In this document: piece by piece, positions 29,701-44,596 of the stretch
How positions within the stretch are numbered: position 1 is the stretch's first letter
Layout: each line of letters starts with the position of its first letter
Assembly (NCBI GenBank): GCA_023053685.1
Contig: JALIGW010000001.1
Location: forward strand, 48,713,859 to 48,777,858
Source of the DNA: Diadophis punctatus similis
Lineage: Eukaryota > Chordata > Lepidosauria > Squamata > Dipsadidae
DNA length: 64,000 nucleotides
Direction of reading: 5' to 3'
The notes under the pieces: generated by a model
What the model was told of the DNA's origin: nothing
Database searches by the model: none
What the model saw: the letters and a program-made list of their open reading frames with translations, nothing else
Made by a program: the position numbers and the translations under genes

Positions 29701-32700
29701 GGAGTGCATAAGCGCACCAGCATGCCTACCGTCCCTGTCCTACTGTTCCCATTTATACTCATTTCATGTGTTCATGTCCATGTTTATACTTATACCTGTT
29801 ATCTCGTACATGTTTGACAAACTAAATGAATGAATGAATAAATAAATAAATAAATAAATAAAGGAAAACAACTGAATTAATTACATTGATTTATGTCAGG
29901 GCAGTCAAACTTGCAGCTTGCGGGCCAGATGCGTCATGCACTGCCCACGCCCGGTTTAGCGAAGGAAAAAGTCCCGATACATTACGTGATGACGCGAGTT
30001 TGACATCCATGATTTATATGAACCTCTACTAATATCTAGGGAGTCATTAATTAGCATATAAAGAGAACCTGGCCTATTTTTTAAAACAAATATAACATTT
30101 CCTACGCATTCTTCTGGGGAAAAAATATTCCTACATTGGGAATCTTTGCCTATTCTGACTGGTACTGTATTCTGGATTCTTAAGCAAAAGTATTTTAACG
30201 CTAAGGTTTGAAGCAGATCTCCACCGCAGATGAAACTTATACGGGTAGGAAAGTAATAAACTGCCTTAAACTGAGTTAGAGCTTTGGTTAATTCTACCAT
30301 ATCTGGGCTACAAAATTCTAGATATCAGAAAGCACCTGTCATTTATTTATATTTCAGATTCAATAGCCCTAGAAGCATGCCCAAAAGAGAAAATGTGTGC
30401 ATGGAGGAAATATTGTGGTTCACGTTTGGCTTGTTCCTGGCAGGTTGCAGCCTAATCAAATTGAAATGCAGTACTTTGTGATTGATCAGGTTTCAGCCAG
30501 GACAGAGCAAGCTGAATGAATTTGGTGTTGGTGAATTTCATCTTTCTCTCCTTTGCATGACTGTGTCAGCTCAACCACCAATGCTCTGTTTTTTCCTTTA
30601 CTGCTACTATACTTAAATGGAAGCACAATTTGATCCAACTGGCCCATAGCTCCTTACCCCTTTTGCTGATCATTCCAGCATCTTTCCTCTTATTTTCCTT
30701 TTCCTGCCATAGCATACCAATGCTTTTGCCTTTTACTGTTCTGGGTCAATACCTAGAGCAAATAACACTTAGTCTGGGTCTAAGGTTGTCCCAAAAGTGC
30801 TTTTCTTTCAAAAGGCAACTGGACTTTTTTTTTTTTTGCTTGAAGATGTTTATTCTCCACTATTCAGTCAGAATTGAAGAAGCTTTTGGATGAGAAGCAA
30901 AATGTCTTCAAAACAAAGTCCAGTTGTCTTTTGAAAGAAACATGAGCATGGGCCACCCACACCTTGCTATTCCATATGTAAAACTGCTAATCCCAAGATA
31001 TTCCTATAATCATTCCATTGAGTCAAGATTTTAGGAAGTTTGTGTACCTATTTCTGGAGAATATAATTTTTATTAATTTTCTATTATCTTTATGCATGGA
31101 CAGTTGACAAGTAGCTTGGGTGGAGAGATCTGTATAACATCCAACATGCTTTGAGTTTCCCGCATGAAATAGTGCCATTTACGGGACCCAACTTCTCTGT
31201 TGAATAGCATATCCCCTGAGATTCAAATGGTCCTAACCCTATTGGTCTTCCTTAAGATGTTGAAAATCTAGTTTTTTCTCCAGGGCCCTGAACCAGAGTG
31301 TAGAATGAGTCTGTTTGCAATGGGAATATGATTGTTCGCCTCATGCTCTATGCTCTTTGTTTTTATTTGTTTGTTGGGTTTTTCTCTCTCTTGTAATCAT
31401 AGCCCAGAATCGCGATGTGCAAGTGGTGGATATATAAATTGCTTAAATACATTTTTCTTCACTTACCATATATGTTAGGCAGTTTCTTAGTTATGTTATG
31501 GCTTACCTTTGGAAGGTAGGCTTAGAAATAAATGCACTAGCTACATCATACTTTACAACCTATCTCACAAGGAATCACTTAGACAGGGAACTTTAGAAAA
31601 ATTGAATTATTCTGGTTAAGTTGCATTCTGCATCCAGATAGGCGTGAATGACATTAAATCTTGAGAAGCTAGTTTTAATAATTTGTAAAGCATAAAATCT
31701 AATCTCAATTATGCTGACTTAGAAATCAATATATCTGTATTCAGTGGAACTCAGCAGATAAATGAGAAGACAGTGGTAATTAGGTTTCTCTTCCTTTGTG
31801 TGCTTTTCTTTATGCATAATTGTTGTATCAACTATTGAGATAGAGCCACAGTTTTTGAAACATCAATAAATAATTACCAACTGGGTCAAATGGGAAGCTG
31901 TTTATAGGAAATGTACAAATCAGTACTGAAATTAACTTTGCTATAGTATTAGCCTGTTGAAAAATGACCTCTTTTCCTATTTCTCTTCTTAGGATTTCCA
32001 GCAGAGTGTAACAGTGGTACTACTTCAAGATGAACATACCTTAATCTCAGCGGGGGCTGTTGACGGGTAATAGTCAATACTTCTTTTGTCCAACATTTTT
32101 TAAAAATTATTTTGAGAAGCATTATGGGTTTCTAATTTTGGATTGTTTCCTCATGTGAACATGTAATGAAACTTCATTGAAACTGCATAGAATGCCTCTT
32201 ACCTGGGGAACAAGGACTCTCTTGGGGGAGGGGGGGGAACAGCATATTTTCTTATTTAGTTATGTCATTATAACCCAAGCCATTTGTCAAATAGGTATCC
32301 ATCCTATAGCTAAATCATAGTAGAACATGGTGAAACACACCCTCCCACATTGTATAGGCTTTAAAGGCATGATGCAGCTGCTTTCTCTCTTAGCAATTAA
32401 ATAAATTGAGAATATAATTACTCAATCTCTGGGTACTGTGAGTTCTTGGAAGGTGATATCCTGATAGTAGTCACATAATATTTAATATATTTGTATTACA
32501 TTTATAATTGATTAAATCCCTCCAAGGTTGAGTTTCTGTATATCGGCAGATGTCATTGTACTAACATAGGCCATTAGACAGGGTCACATTGCCCCATAAA
32601 ATGTGATATGTGCCTTGGGGATGTTCTTCTTCGATTCACAGCTGCTTTTAAATAGCAAGTGAAGGCCATTATTGTGGCACCTTTGCCCAGCTTTAGCTGA

Positions 32701-35700
32701 TGCACGAGTTGTAGCCCCCCTTAGATCAGGATACACTGGCCTTGATAATTGATACTTTGATGATTACCTGCCAGGAGTACTGTAATGCACTCAATGGGGG
32801 GGAAGCTTTTTAAATGACCTGAAAGCTACAATTTGTCTACAATGTATAAGCATTCTTTATACACAATTGTTATATCAACTGTTGAGATAGAGCCACAGTT
32901 ATTGATAGATCAGTTTCTTGCAAGGTAGCAACTCTCCTGTTGCTGCACTGACTATCACTAAACTTTTGGGCTCAATGCAAAGTGCTGATAATCGCCTATA
33001 AAAGCAATATGTAATGTAGCACGGGGCTGCATAAGACACTGCCTAATCAGAATTGAAGCTGCCCATTTGGGAAGAACATGTTGGGAAGTACTGTTAACAA
33101 TTCTACTTTTGAAGTTAGGGGGACATGAAAAAGTCAACAGGCCTCTATGGGCAGCCCCCACACTTGACCTATTCCCCGTGGTTCACATAGTCTTCTCCTT
33201 CATGGCATTTAGAAAATTACTGAAAATAGTTCAATATTTTATTATTGAAAATTTATTTCACTTGAGTTGTTGAACCTAGCAAAATGTTAGTGATGTTTGT
33301 CTTGGAGAGGGTTGGCTTATTTTTTTTTTTTAATATCTTGTAACTCATCCATAATCTTTTGATTTGGGCTAACTATAACTTAAATAAATTAGATGAATAG
33401 ACATTCATAGTATGCTTCCTATTACTGTATTTCTCAATTTATATTGTTCCCCTGCTAGCTGAACAAATATGTAGATTAAAGGTATATCCTATCCTCAATT
33501 AGTGTTTTATTCTTGGTCTGAGTATGGCAAGCTTCCTTCATATGTTTTAGGACTGTGATTCACTGAATTCATGTCAGATATATTTGGAGAAGATCAAACT
33601 GAGGAAGTCTTGATCATTGTATGTAATTCTGAAGAATTCTGTTTTCTTAATTTTAGTGTGATCAAGATATGGGATCTGCGCAAGAACTACACTGCATACC
33701 GGCAGGAACCAGTGCCCTCCAGAGTTTTCAGCTACCCTGGGAACAGTACCCGTAAACTTGGTATGGCATAACTGAATATTCAAAGAGGGTCATTCCAAAA
33801 CAAAGCAGATCTTTCTTTGCTTTTGCTCTGTTTTGTATTCATACATTAGAATTACACTTTGTGCTGAGGTCAGTTACCAAGATCTATCTTAGCCTGATTT
33901 CAGGACTAGCTTTAATAAAATAAGGGAATTAATGATCCTGTTTGGTTACCTGTTTTGAGAGAATGGGCAGAATGAGCTAATTCTCTAGGTGTCAATAGTC
34001 TTCAGTTCTACCACATTACTCTTTGGAATGATCTGTGTAAACTGGAGCTTAAAGACACAGTGTTTCCATGATCATGGAAGATGATTTTTAAAAAGGTGTT
34101 TTTGTTTTTGGAGAGAATACTGTGTTGGTCACATATGCTATAAGGGGCTATACAATTTATTTTCTGGCCCTTGTGATTTTCAGTGTTCCGTGATGTCTCT
34201 CAGGCAGGTCATTAGGAGTTAAACAACACACTGACAGTATCCAGCTCTTTTACATCTGATTTAATGGTAGCAGTTGCCATGCTAGATTAGTTTCAGCATT
34301 ACTAAGGAACTAGATGAATGCAAGTGGACTGAATTTCAAACCAAAAAAAGCTGAAATTCTGTTGATGAGTGACCTAATGTTGTCATAGTCAAAACCATTC
34401 TGTGAAATATTGTAAATATGACTTGCTATGATGTTAATCAGGACTGAATCATAAGAGCCGGCCTATATGTGTAGGTCTTCTCAGTGCTCTGCGCCTTCCT
34501 CTGGCATGATGTAGGCAGAACTGAGGAGAGGATTTTACAATGTTCTCTTAGGGAATGCTTTTCAGACAGCTTTTCCCCCCTGATGCCAAGCAAAGTTTTC
34601 CATTTCCCTGGGCTTTTCATTTTTAAGCAGTGATTTGAAACACTTTTTAGATACTTCTGATTTCTACCTAGTTTTTATCTTTTCTATCTGATTTACATGG
34701 AGCCAGTTTGGTGTAATGGTTTAAGGCAGCAGACTAGAAACTGGGAGATTGAGAGTTCTAGTCCACCTTAGACACAAAGCCAGCTGGATGACCTTAAGCT
34801 AGTCTCACACTCTCAGCCCTAGGAAGGAGGCAATGGCAAACTACTTCTAAAAAACTTTGCCAAGAAAATTGCAGGGATTTGCTCAGGCAGTCTCTGAAAA
34901 ACAGTCTCAATTGAATGGAAGAAAAATAAAATCTGATTTCCACAAGCTGTTATAGAAATGTTTTTACACTGCAATATGGGATGTGCTAAAATATATTTTT
35001 TAATATCTTTATTACTTTTATCAAAACCCATAGACTGACTAAATAAGCATAAGACGTCAGTTTCCCAAGTTATAAAAAGACTCACATTTATCAAAATAAT
35101 GAAAAAATGCATGCTATTCCATCTTAACAAAAAAGGCAAGCCTCCTCTTTGTATAACATAAAACTTAGATGAGTTTCACCACCATACACTACTTGTACCT
35201 TAGCAACTTATTTGAAAGCACTTGCTGGAATTTTTATGTTTAATCTTCCTTTAATCTTCCAATAAATACCAATAATCAGATTTCTGCTCCTGGGATTAGC
35301 TGTTTCTTATCCAGCCTTTAAGGAGGGAAGTCTGACAACAGAATCTTCTGTATTCTAGGATATTCCAGTCTTATTTTGGATTCCACTGGTACCAACCTAT
35401 TTGCTAATTGCACTGATGATAATATATACATGTTCTGTATGCCAGGTCTGAAGAATACTCCGGGTAAGTACTAATATTTTGGGATACAGGTTATCTGTAC
35501 AATACTTAACAGGTTTAGAAAGCTATGGCTGATGCACTTACTATATCTCTGGCAGTAGCACCATATGCATTTCCAGGAAAGGTAGTCCCATATATTTGAT
35601 ATGGCTTTTGCCAAGCTATAGAATTGCAGCATGTAGTAAATTATACTTCATATACAAATCTATCATGACAGCTTCGATTAATTGCAGTATGAAAGTTTAT

Positions 35701-38700
35701 AACCCCTACAGATGTCTCCATTCTCTGTTTTCCTTTAGACAAACAAGCTCAGTTGTCTGAGGACTACCTGTATATCTTTTCTCTGTATTCTTATTGTCAT
35801 TAGTGGCCTTCTACATTAATCCAGAGTGAAACCATTACGTCGTATGTCAGTGAATTCCTTTGTTAATTGTGCTTATCTCAAGCAAGCCTTGTTTATCATC
35901 TTCAGAGTCTGCAAAATTACCTCTCAGACCACAAGAAAACAGCAAATACTGAAAGATTGACTTAAATATGTTTGGAATAGTGGGTGTTATTAAGTGTTCA
36001 TTGCGCTTTTCTTCCTTTTTGGGAGGAAATGGAAATAAACTGAACTGTCCATGGAAATTTGCCTACGTTCCAACCATCTACCTTTATGCTATATTCTGTA
36101 ATTCTGCAAGAGTCAGAAGGTTCAGTTGATTTTGGTAAATTGGTTTTTTTGAAGGATAGATCAATAAAATCTACAAAACTTTAATTGCTGCCTTTTTCCA
36201 GGTGGCAATTCCACAATTAGAATATTTTGAAAATGTAGGAAAATGTTTGTTTGGTTGTTGTTGTTTTTTTGTTGTTGTTTTTTGCTATGGAAAGTATTAC
36301 TGATAAGGACTTGGATTTTGAGAAAATGGGAAAAGTCAGATAAGGAAGATATTTATATCTGTTTTTATTTGAGTGTTTCTAATGGAAGGCTACCAAACAG
36401 AAAGAAAATAAATCCATGCAGTATTGGAAAACTGGTTCAATTTTTGCTAGCATCTATAAAGATTTCTAATGCTTGGATTGTAATCTAGCCTCGACATACC
36501 TAGCAGATACCAGAATAAAGAAAGCTGCTCTAAATGGTCAAGTTCATTCCTTGGTTCTGTCACTCTACTCCTACTAAAAGAAGATTGTTTTGGATTTCAA
36601 GACCCAGATACAAGAGAGACAAAAAATTAACTTGGATCTACCTATCCTGACTGTCATGATCTCTTTCAAGTCAGAGGATTCAAACACAGAAGAGCCTGCA
36701 CTGGACAAATGTCAGCCTGAGGAATTGGAGAGCAATTAAATACCTGCGGTCAACCTTGCCAATAATTATTTGGGAGAATCAGTATGACTCAAATGACAGA
36801 GATGCCAATTCCAAGCAGTGCTATCCCTGAGAACATGTTACAAACTCCAGAGAAGTAAGAATGGCATGTTCTCAGAGGAATTCTGCTCAAAGCATTGAGA
36901 AACAAACTACCAATAGTCTTAATTGAACCCACAACTGTCAGAAATTGGTTTTTCCATAGGGAGAAACTGCTTAAATGTTCGATATTTTAATGACTTTGAA
37001 TCCCCTGTGCCACCCAAATCTCAATTTTTTGGTTCCAGAATTGGCTGACTATCCTGATGCCTAGACTTTTCAACTGCTTCTGGACTTATGCTTTACCCAT
37101 GCTCTGATTTGACTTTGGACTTTTACAGGCAAGACCGATTTCCTGTTTAGCGCTGCTAAGGTGTGTGAGCAATTGCACATGCCAACATTCTGCCTGCTTG
37201 CTTATCCTACTCTGTGTGTGCTCAACCTGAAACAGAACAAAGCAACATGCTAATTGCTCTGACAGATGACAACAAGAAGGCAGATCAAGCATCTTTCTTA
37301 GGGTTCCTTTAGAAAAGATGAATGGGCAATTCTCGGTATTATAAAATAATAGGAAAATATTCTGCTGAATTTGTATGCTGAGAAAATGGTAGAATTAGTG
37401 GCCAATCTCGAGAACTATTGGATCAACTCTTAGTTTCCATTGCTGGTAGCAATTCTGATGCAGGCTTGAAATGACATGGTTTGAAGCCATGTTTAGACAG
37501 CATTATGTTGGAGAAAGTTGGATTATAATATTTACATCCATAAGCATCTATCCATCCCTCCATCTACATCTAAATACCATAACAGGTTTTCCTTTCAATA
37601 CTGATCAGAGAGTCTCTGTAACTTTCTATGCTGAGTGTAGGAATCTGACTCTTCATTGCATAGTGTCCATTGCACAGAACTCCCTTTGCTAGTGACAACT
37701 CTGAGTTGTTTGGGGGCTTTAGTTTTAAAGTTGTTTAAAAATAGCCAAGTAACCCATATCTCTGTGTCACTGCACATCCTTCTTAAGAAATAAGATACCG
37801 GTTTCAGGAGATGAGAAAAGCAGCAATTTCCCTACTGGATACTGAAACTTTAGTGTCTACCTCAGAAATGCCAAATGTGAAAAGTTGTAAACAATCCACC
37901 ATTCCCATTAACCTCAGAGATAAACCATTCAAAACTTACATTCCCTGAAGAATAAGTGAATATAATTTTTTTTAAAGTGCTCTGAAAATCTTTAATACCT
38001 AGTGGGTCCTTTTTTTGGCAACATTTTAGAAGTTAGCACAGGATTTCACACAGGAACTCATTGAGTATTTGCTATATTCAGGAACAAGGGTACAGTGATA
38101 CTGTTTACAGATGTGTTCTAGCACGAAAGTGGTCATTTCAAGATTGAACACTAAATTCAAACTTAAAATAGTTTCATGCAATTGAAACTTGAAACATTTT
38201 GCACGCCTCTAGTGGCAACTTTTATTTTGCTGCATTGCATTCCCTGCTCCTTTTCCTTTGATTGTGAGTATTCCACGTTCTTCCAAATATCTTAGATGCT
38301 GGTCCTAGCTCTTTAAGAAAATTGCCTGAGTTGAAAAAGTCTCTTAATTATTTCTCCTATTACTTAACTGTGGTTATATTTTTAGCCTGTTATCTTATTG
38401 TTCCTCTTTTACTTTAAAGCAATGTTTGTCCATTGTGAAGTTATTATAGCCAACCATACAAATAGAAGCCACTTAGGCTATTAAATCTAAGCCTGCATAA
38501 TGCAAGAATCCAAATAACAGCTTTCAGATAGTTCTCTAGCTTCAGTGAATTAAATCCAGTGAAGAGGAGCTGTCAGCTCTCTGGATAATTCTTTTCACTT
38601 ACAAATTGCTGTTACTATTGAAAGATTTTCCTAACATTCAATTGGAATTTGTCTTGTCGCTTAAATCCATTATTCTGTGCCTTGTAGTCTGCCCCTCTTC

Positions 38701-41700
38701 TGTATTTGCATGTATTGCTGTATTGATGATGTATAAACATCTCCGTTCCTTCAAACTCCTCTTATAGGCTTTAGTTTTCTAGTCCTCTGAGCTTATCATT
38801 AGTCCTGAATATTTTCTATTTTTTCTCAATTCTTAAATATGGTTTCCAGGATTAGACAGTGTTCTTCAAGTGGAATCTGATAACACAGAATAAAACAGAA
38901 GGATTACCCTAGGACAGTGATGGCAAACCTATGGCACGGGTGCCACAGGTGGCACGCGGAGCCATATCTGAGGGCACGCGAGACTTTGCCCTATGTCAAC
39001 TTCTGGCCAGCTGATTTTCAGCTTCCTGGAGGGCAGGGGGAGGCCGTTTTCACCTGTTGGGCTGTTTTTCGCCCTCCCCAGGCTTCAGGAAAGCCTCAGG
39101 AGCCTGTGGATGGCATAAAATGGCCCAACAGGCCAACCGGAAGTTTGGAAATGTGGGGCAGTGCGGGGGGGTTGCGTGCACATGCACGAGTGGAGGCCAT
39201 TGCATTATGGGTGTGGGCACGCGCAATCGCACATGTGCGTGCCCTTTTGGCACCCGAGCAAAAAAAGGTTCGTCATCACTGCCCTAGGATATAAAAGGTA
39301 TACAGGTAGTCCTTGACTTACAACAGTTCTTTTAGTGAATGTTACAATGGAACTGAAAAAAGTGACTTACGAACATTTTTCACACAGCCATTGCACCATC
39401 CCCATAGTCACGTGATCAAGATTTGGATGCATGGCAATTGACTCATATTTATGATGGTTGCAGTGTCCCGGGGTCATATGATCACCTTTTACGACCTTCT
39501 GACAAGCAAAGTCAATGGGGAAGCCAGATTCACCTAACAACCGTGTTACTAACTTAACAACTGTAGTGATTCATTTAACAACTGGCAAGAAAGGTCGTAA
39601 AATGGGCAAAACTCACATAACAACTGCCTCACTAGCGAAATTTTGGCCTCAATTGTGGTTGTAAGTCAAGGGTTACCTCTACTTCCATTGATGCAACCTA
39701 AATCAAATATACATTTTTGTGACGACATCAAAATGCTGGCCCATATTCAGCTTTGCAGTTAGCTACTTTTCTATTTTTTTTCTCTTAAGTAATAAACACA
39801 TCAGATGTTCATCAAATTGTACTTCTTTATTTTATTTTTCCTAATTGAGGAAATTTTTCATTTTTATGTGTAATTTAGTTTTGAAATTTATTTCTATTCT
39901 ATGGTATTAGATATTCCATATGATTTTGTCTCATTAACATATTGATAATTGTTCTCTATATCGCTTCCAAAACACGGAACATGAATAGAAATATTGCGCA
40001 TAGGATCCAGGTCCAAATCTTCTGGCACCACATTCAATACCTCTATTTCAATGAGCATGAAAGTAAAAATTTTAAGATAATTATGTATCCACTTAGTTGT
40101 CATTCCATTCAGCCCACATTTAATCAGCTTCCTAATCAGAATGCCACAAGGTATTTTGTCAAATTCTTTGCTGATATGAAACTTTATCCTGTCTGTGAGC
40201 ATTTCTACAGTCTGATCAAAATAAGATTAGTCTGGCAAGACTGTTTTTCAAAAAAAAAACAAGTGCTAATTTCTGATGCTTATTACATTACTTTCAAGTT
40301 GCTTACAGATAAATCTCTATCTTCCTCAGAACCTTCGCACTTATCATTGTTATCCCAACTGGTCAGTACTTTCCAGCCTCTTTTCCCTTCTTCTGAAGCT
40401 AGGCACATTTGCTTTCTTCTACTCTGGCACTTCATCAGTTCTCCAGGATATCTAAAATATAATACATGAGGGTTCAGCCAGACAATCAATTGCTTCCTTC
40501 AGTACGCTGGGATGAAATTAATCTTATTCAAAATTGAGAAGTTAATTCAAAATGCTCTCACCATGTTCCTATCAAGCTCAACATTCAGTCTTGCCCTTTT
40601 CTTTACCTCCTTGCACCTTCCTAATAGGAACACATATTTGTTTGTTGGAAAAAACTGACCCAAAATAGCTGAGTTTGTGTTTTTCCTTTCTTGTTATGCC
40701 TATTGCCTTCTTCACTTAATACCAGGTATATCAATTCTTTACCTTTATTTTGAATATATTTGAATAGTTAATTCTTGTTAATTGTAATATTTTTGTTATG
40801 CTCTTTTTTTTCTATTTTTTTTCTTTTCCTTTCCAGTTCAGGGCTATTGTCTATATACTTTTCCTTTGTGATCTGCCTTCTTTCTATCATCTGTATATGT
40901 CCTATTTATTTTTAAATCTTGACCATTCAAGGGGAGGAGTAATTTGTATTGGAATGTCCTAAAATCTCAATTTATATCATTTTGGTAATTATGTAATGTA
41001 TACAAATAGTCACTGGCAATAAAACCTTGATTATTCTGCTTGTGAGAGAAATGGTTTAGAGCAGGGGTTCTCAAACTTTTTTTAACAGGGCCAGTTCACA
41101 ATCCCTCAGACTGTTGAGGGGCCAGACTGGCTGGATGGGCGTGGCTAGGTGGTCATGTGACTGGGTGGGCGTGGCCAATTTAGCAGTCCATTAAACAATA
41201 CACACAAATTAAACTTTAATTTGTTATGCTCCTGGGGGTGGAAAGCTGGTTAGTGAAGGGATGTGGCTGCCTTGGGAGGGGGTGAGGGACGTGTGTGTGT
41301 GTGTGTGTTTCCCTCCCTCCCTCCCTCTCAGCCGAGGAGGCCAAAAACGGGCCTCCAGAACCACTCTGCCGCCCAAATGTTTTTGGCCTCCTGAGGCCTC
41401 CGTCCATCCTGTTTTTGGCCTCCTCAGCCTCCAGAAGGCGGGTGGGGGCTGTAGGATACATGGGGCGATGTGGTGGGACAGCCTCGTGGTCCCACATGGG
41501 CCAGATTAATGGCTTCGGCAGGCCGTATTTGGCTTGCGGGCCGTAGTTTGAGGACCCCTGCTTTAGAGCCTTCTCTGTATAAAATACTATGTGATGTAAA
41601 TAATTTATCCTCAAATTCAGCTCTTAAGTTGTATATGGTTGTTTTTCTTTGTTTTTTTGTTGAATTGCAGTGTCAGTTTTCAGCGGACATCAAAATTCCA

Positions 41701-44412
41701 GTTTCTATGTCAAATCCAGCATTAGCCCAGATAACCAGTTCTTAATCAGTGGTTCAAGTGACCAATGTGCCTATATCTGGAAGGTAAGCAGTGTTGGCTC
41801 TGACTACAACATTGCTATGTTATTTCTATGTTCACTTTGTGCAGGAAAGATGGATATGTAGGCACAGAGGGAAGATAATAAGATTCATTGAACTATGTTT
41901 CCAGCATACTGTGTCTAAAGTACACAGCTGTCAAACCTGAATACAAGTCCAGATATAAAACAGCTAAGTTCCTGCCTCTACCTTCTCTGTATTTCTAGTT
42001 GCTGATCTTAATCTGGTTTTAATAGGCCTTTAAAAATCTCTTCAGTTCTGTTTTTCAGCAACTGCAACAAGCTGAAAGTTCTTGCTTTATATTTAACAAG
42101 AGTCTATACATTAACCAAAGTTCAATAGTCATAATTGTTTTTATTTTTTTAAACTAATCATTTCCCAAGGTTTATAAACTGCATCACAATTAGGTTTCTT
42201 TCACATCCCCTATCTCCATGATCCTCAATTTCCAGTAGTTAAGATTTTATTATGATAGTTCGGTCAGAATTTTTAATAACATTTGCCAGTATCAGCTGGC
42301 AGCTCAGAAACTTAGTTTACATGCCAAGCTTTCTATGGAGAGATGCATATGTTTCACTGTAATTTCCTCATCCAGTGACGCACATTAGGGCAGTGATGGC
42401 TAACCTTTTTTTCCTCGGGTGCCAAAAAAGTGTGTATGCGCGCAACAGTGTGTGCATGCGTGCCACAGCCCTAATGCAATTCTGGCCCACAGAGCCTCAC
42501 ACACACATGCGCGGGCGACCCCCATGCTCCCCTCTCGCGTGCACGGGCGACAACCCCGCAGCTAATTGTGGTGCTAGCAGGCCTCCCAAGCCTCCTGGGA
42601 CCAAAAACAGGCAGGGGGGGCGCTGCAGCCCCCCATGCCCCATTTTTAGTCCCAGGAGGCTTCAGGGAGACCTGCTAGCACCAAAATGAGGGGGATCCCT
42701 GATCTCCCAAATTTCTTTCCCCAGCACGCGCTAGTTTCCTCCTGGATTCCTCCCTCCTGTGCCTTGTCCGATCTATCCCAATTTCTTTCCCCAGTGCAGC
42801 GCGTGGAAATGCCCCGCACATGCGTGATAGAGACCTGAAGACCAGCTGGCTGGTGGGAGGCACGCGCATGCGCAGTGAAACTGGGGTGGGCGATGGCTGG
42901 AGTGCCTGCAGAGAGGGATCTGCATGCCACCTGTGGCACGCTTGCCATAGGTTCGCCATCACGGCATTAGGGCATTTCAGGTTAACCCGTCTAGTATAAA
43001 ATAACCAAAATTAAGTGCCTTATATTAAATTCGATTTCTAAAATAATCCAACATGATAAAAACTCATTTAAATAAGGAGAGGGTATGTTCTTTAATTTTA
43101 GAGCAACCTCCTTTTATTTTGCATTTGATTCTGTTGACTTAGTATTCAGGAAGCCTAACTGAGTGCTCCTTAAACAATTTGTAAGAACCCTGAGAAATTG
43201 CTCTCTCAACATTTGTGATCCCTAGGTGTCTTGAATATTAAAATCATTATTAACATCAAATATTAAAATTTAAATGGATCTAGAATAGTTTCATTACCAT
43301 CTAGTTACCAATGTTTTCATATTCCTTCTTACCACAAAATTGCCTCTTCAAAACATTTTCCTGAAAAGGGTAGAATTCTCAAAAGTATAAACATTCAGGG
43401 CAAAATATGAAGCATGAACTGTTTCATGCTAACATCTACATAATTTTTGAGTTATACAATTTGTTTACTTAAAACATTTATGTAGCTGCCTATTTGAAAA
43501 ACAGCTCTGGGCAACTTACAACCAATAAATATATATATTGTAAAACTAACAGCAATAAAACTAAAAACAGGAAAATCTGGTGCCACGGCCACACTTCTCT
43601 GATGCATTCACATTCTTTTTTTTTTTATTGAAAAAGTTTTATTAGTACAGAGTACAAACATTTTTTAATTTTTCTCCCCACCCCCACCTCCCCCCCTCCC
43701 CCCCGGACTTCCCAGAGAGAACACAGGGCATAATATCAGTAATTACAGAAGAAAAAAGAAAAAGGAAAAACCCCTCAACTCCAAATTACACATTGCTAAC
43801 ATCATTAAATTTCTATATTTTATATTATTTCCCATATAATTCTAAAAAATAAAAAATAAAAGTTAAAGATATATTAATTATATAATCTGAGTTATACAAA
43901 GGAAGGAAAACAGTTTCTCCCTCCTCCTTTCAATCATCTTTCTAGATCTATAAAAATTATTAATAATACTAAATCTTTAAAAAAAAACATTAATAATAAT
44001 AATAATCTCATAATTAACTAAAACCGAAAAATTTTTACATAGCTAATATCAAGATATTAAATAATAATACCTTTAAATTTCATCATAACAACATATTACT
44101 CTAAAGAAACCTGTTAACTCAAATAAAACTAAAAAAATATTACATGTCTACATATTAAATAATAAAACTTTTAAATTTCGTCATAACATAATATTATTAT
44201 ACAACAACTTTAATTCATAATAAAAAATATTAAATAATAATACCTCTAAGTTTCTCATAATAACATTATTATACAGCAACTTATTAGCTCAGATAAAAAA
44301 AATATTACATGTATTAAATATTAAAGCCTTTAAATTTCATCATAACCACATAATATTATTATTCAACAACTTGTTAATTCATAATAAAAAAATATCCTTA
44401 AAGGTAATATTG

Positions 44413-44477
<65 letters not shown>

Positions 44478-44515
44478 CAACAACAACAACAACAACAACA
44501 ACAAAAATAATAACA

Positions 44516-44596
<81 letters not shown>

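Noticed and set aside
30885..30907. Hammerhead ribozyme core
   Set aside because: The CUGAUGA box reads TGGATGA and the GAAA box reads CAAAA here, so the catalytic core residues are not met. At most a decayed relative.
36490..37300. Possible decayed LTR element or exon
   Set aside because: No gag/pol motif, no terminal repeats and no open frame of note. Left unassigned.
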